From contig NZ_SRRZ01000084.1 of assembly GCF_013179805.1 (NCBI RefSeq), forward strand, positions 1 through 32,735: a DNA stretch of 32,735 nucleotides, given 5' to 3'. This DNA is from Microcoleus asticus IPMA8 (GTDB lineage: Bacteria > Cyanobacteriota > Cyanobacteriia > Cyanobacteriales > Microcoleaceae). Position numbers and translations under genes: made by a program. The number at the start of each line of letters is the position of its first letter. Positions within the stretch are counted from its first letter, which is position 1. This document shows positions 32,671 through 32,735 of the stretch, piece after piece. Under the pieces are notes generated by a model, which saw nothing but the letters and a program-made list of their open reading frames with translations, was not told where the DNA came from and searched no databases.

Positions 32671-32735
32671 CTAAAGTACCATAAGACAAGACTGAAGGAA
32701 GGTTAGGGTGATTTAAAATCAAATCCCGGTCTAAA

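Overview
This window looks like chromosomal DNA of a filamentous cyanobacterium of the Oscillatoria/Microcoleus type. The evidence is the frequent GCGATCGC (HIP1) octamers, heptanucleotide tandem repeats scattered between genes, serine/threonine kinases fused to WD40 repeats, pentapeptide-repeat and leucine-rich-repeat proteins, an ABA4-like membrane protein, a CrtISO-like oxidoreductase, and a textbook NtcA-type promoter. The organism is inferred from gene content only. I saw no rRNA, tRNA or CRISPR array.

Layout. 1-5200: a Ca2+/H+ antiporter (cax), a 1.1 kb gene-poor stretch with a probable TnpB relic, and a kinase-WD40 protein. 5200-9700: a fructose-6-phosphate aldolase/transaldolase-like gene (-) divergent from a 75-residue protein with a very strong ribosome binding site, a YdcF/SanA-type protein (-), then an aminotransferase class IV (pabC-like) and pabB-like pair (+). 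9800-13150: an LRR protein whose start resembles Roco proteins, a dead IS1-family element with both ends visible, and pyrD (-). 13380-16300: a 972-residue GAF-domain protein with a degenerate histidine-kinase tail. 16500-20000: ABA4-like protein (-), a second LRR protein of another class, an unlisted 31-residue membrane mini-protein with its own promoter and ribosome binding site, and a CrtISO-like oxidoreductase (-). 20050-24950: a same-strand run of a large coiled hypothetical protein, a pentapeptide-repeat protein, a kinase with two C-terminal membrane segments and a 5-TM protein. 25138-32018: nitrogen block with ureD-ureA-ureB-[GT61 glycosyltransferase]-ureC on the minus strand, divergent from formamidase (fmdA) and an FmdB-type zinc ribbon on the plus strand. 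32458-32670: a second, decayed IS1-family relic.

The most coherent biology is the urease/formamidase block. Formamidase releases ammonium from formamide and urease releases it from urea. Their shared 203-base divergent region carries GTA-N8-TAC, a -10 box at ideal NtcA spacing facing ureD, and a 17/19 match to the Fur box (also Zur-like) lying over the predicted ureD start point. This suggests nitrogen activation combined with metal-dependent repression. A foreign-looking GT61 gene splits ureB from ureC, and a C/G-rich palindromic repeat has entered ureC in frame. A heptamer repeat has likewise entered the GAF-protein gene in frame, so small repeats appear to be reshaping proteins in this genome.
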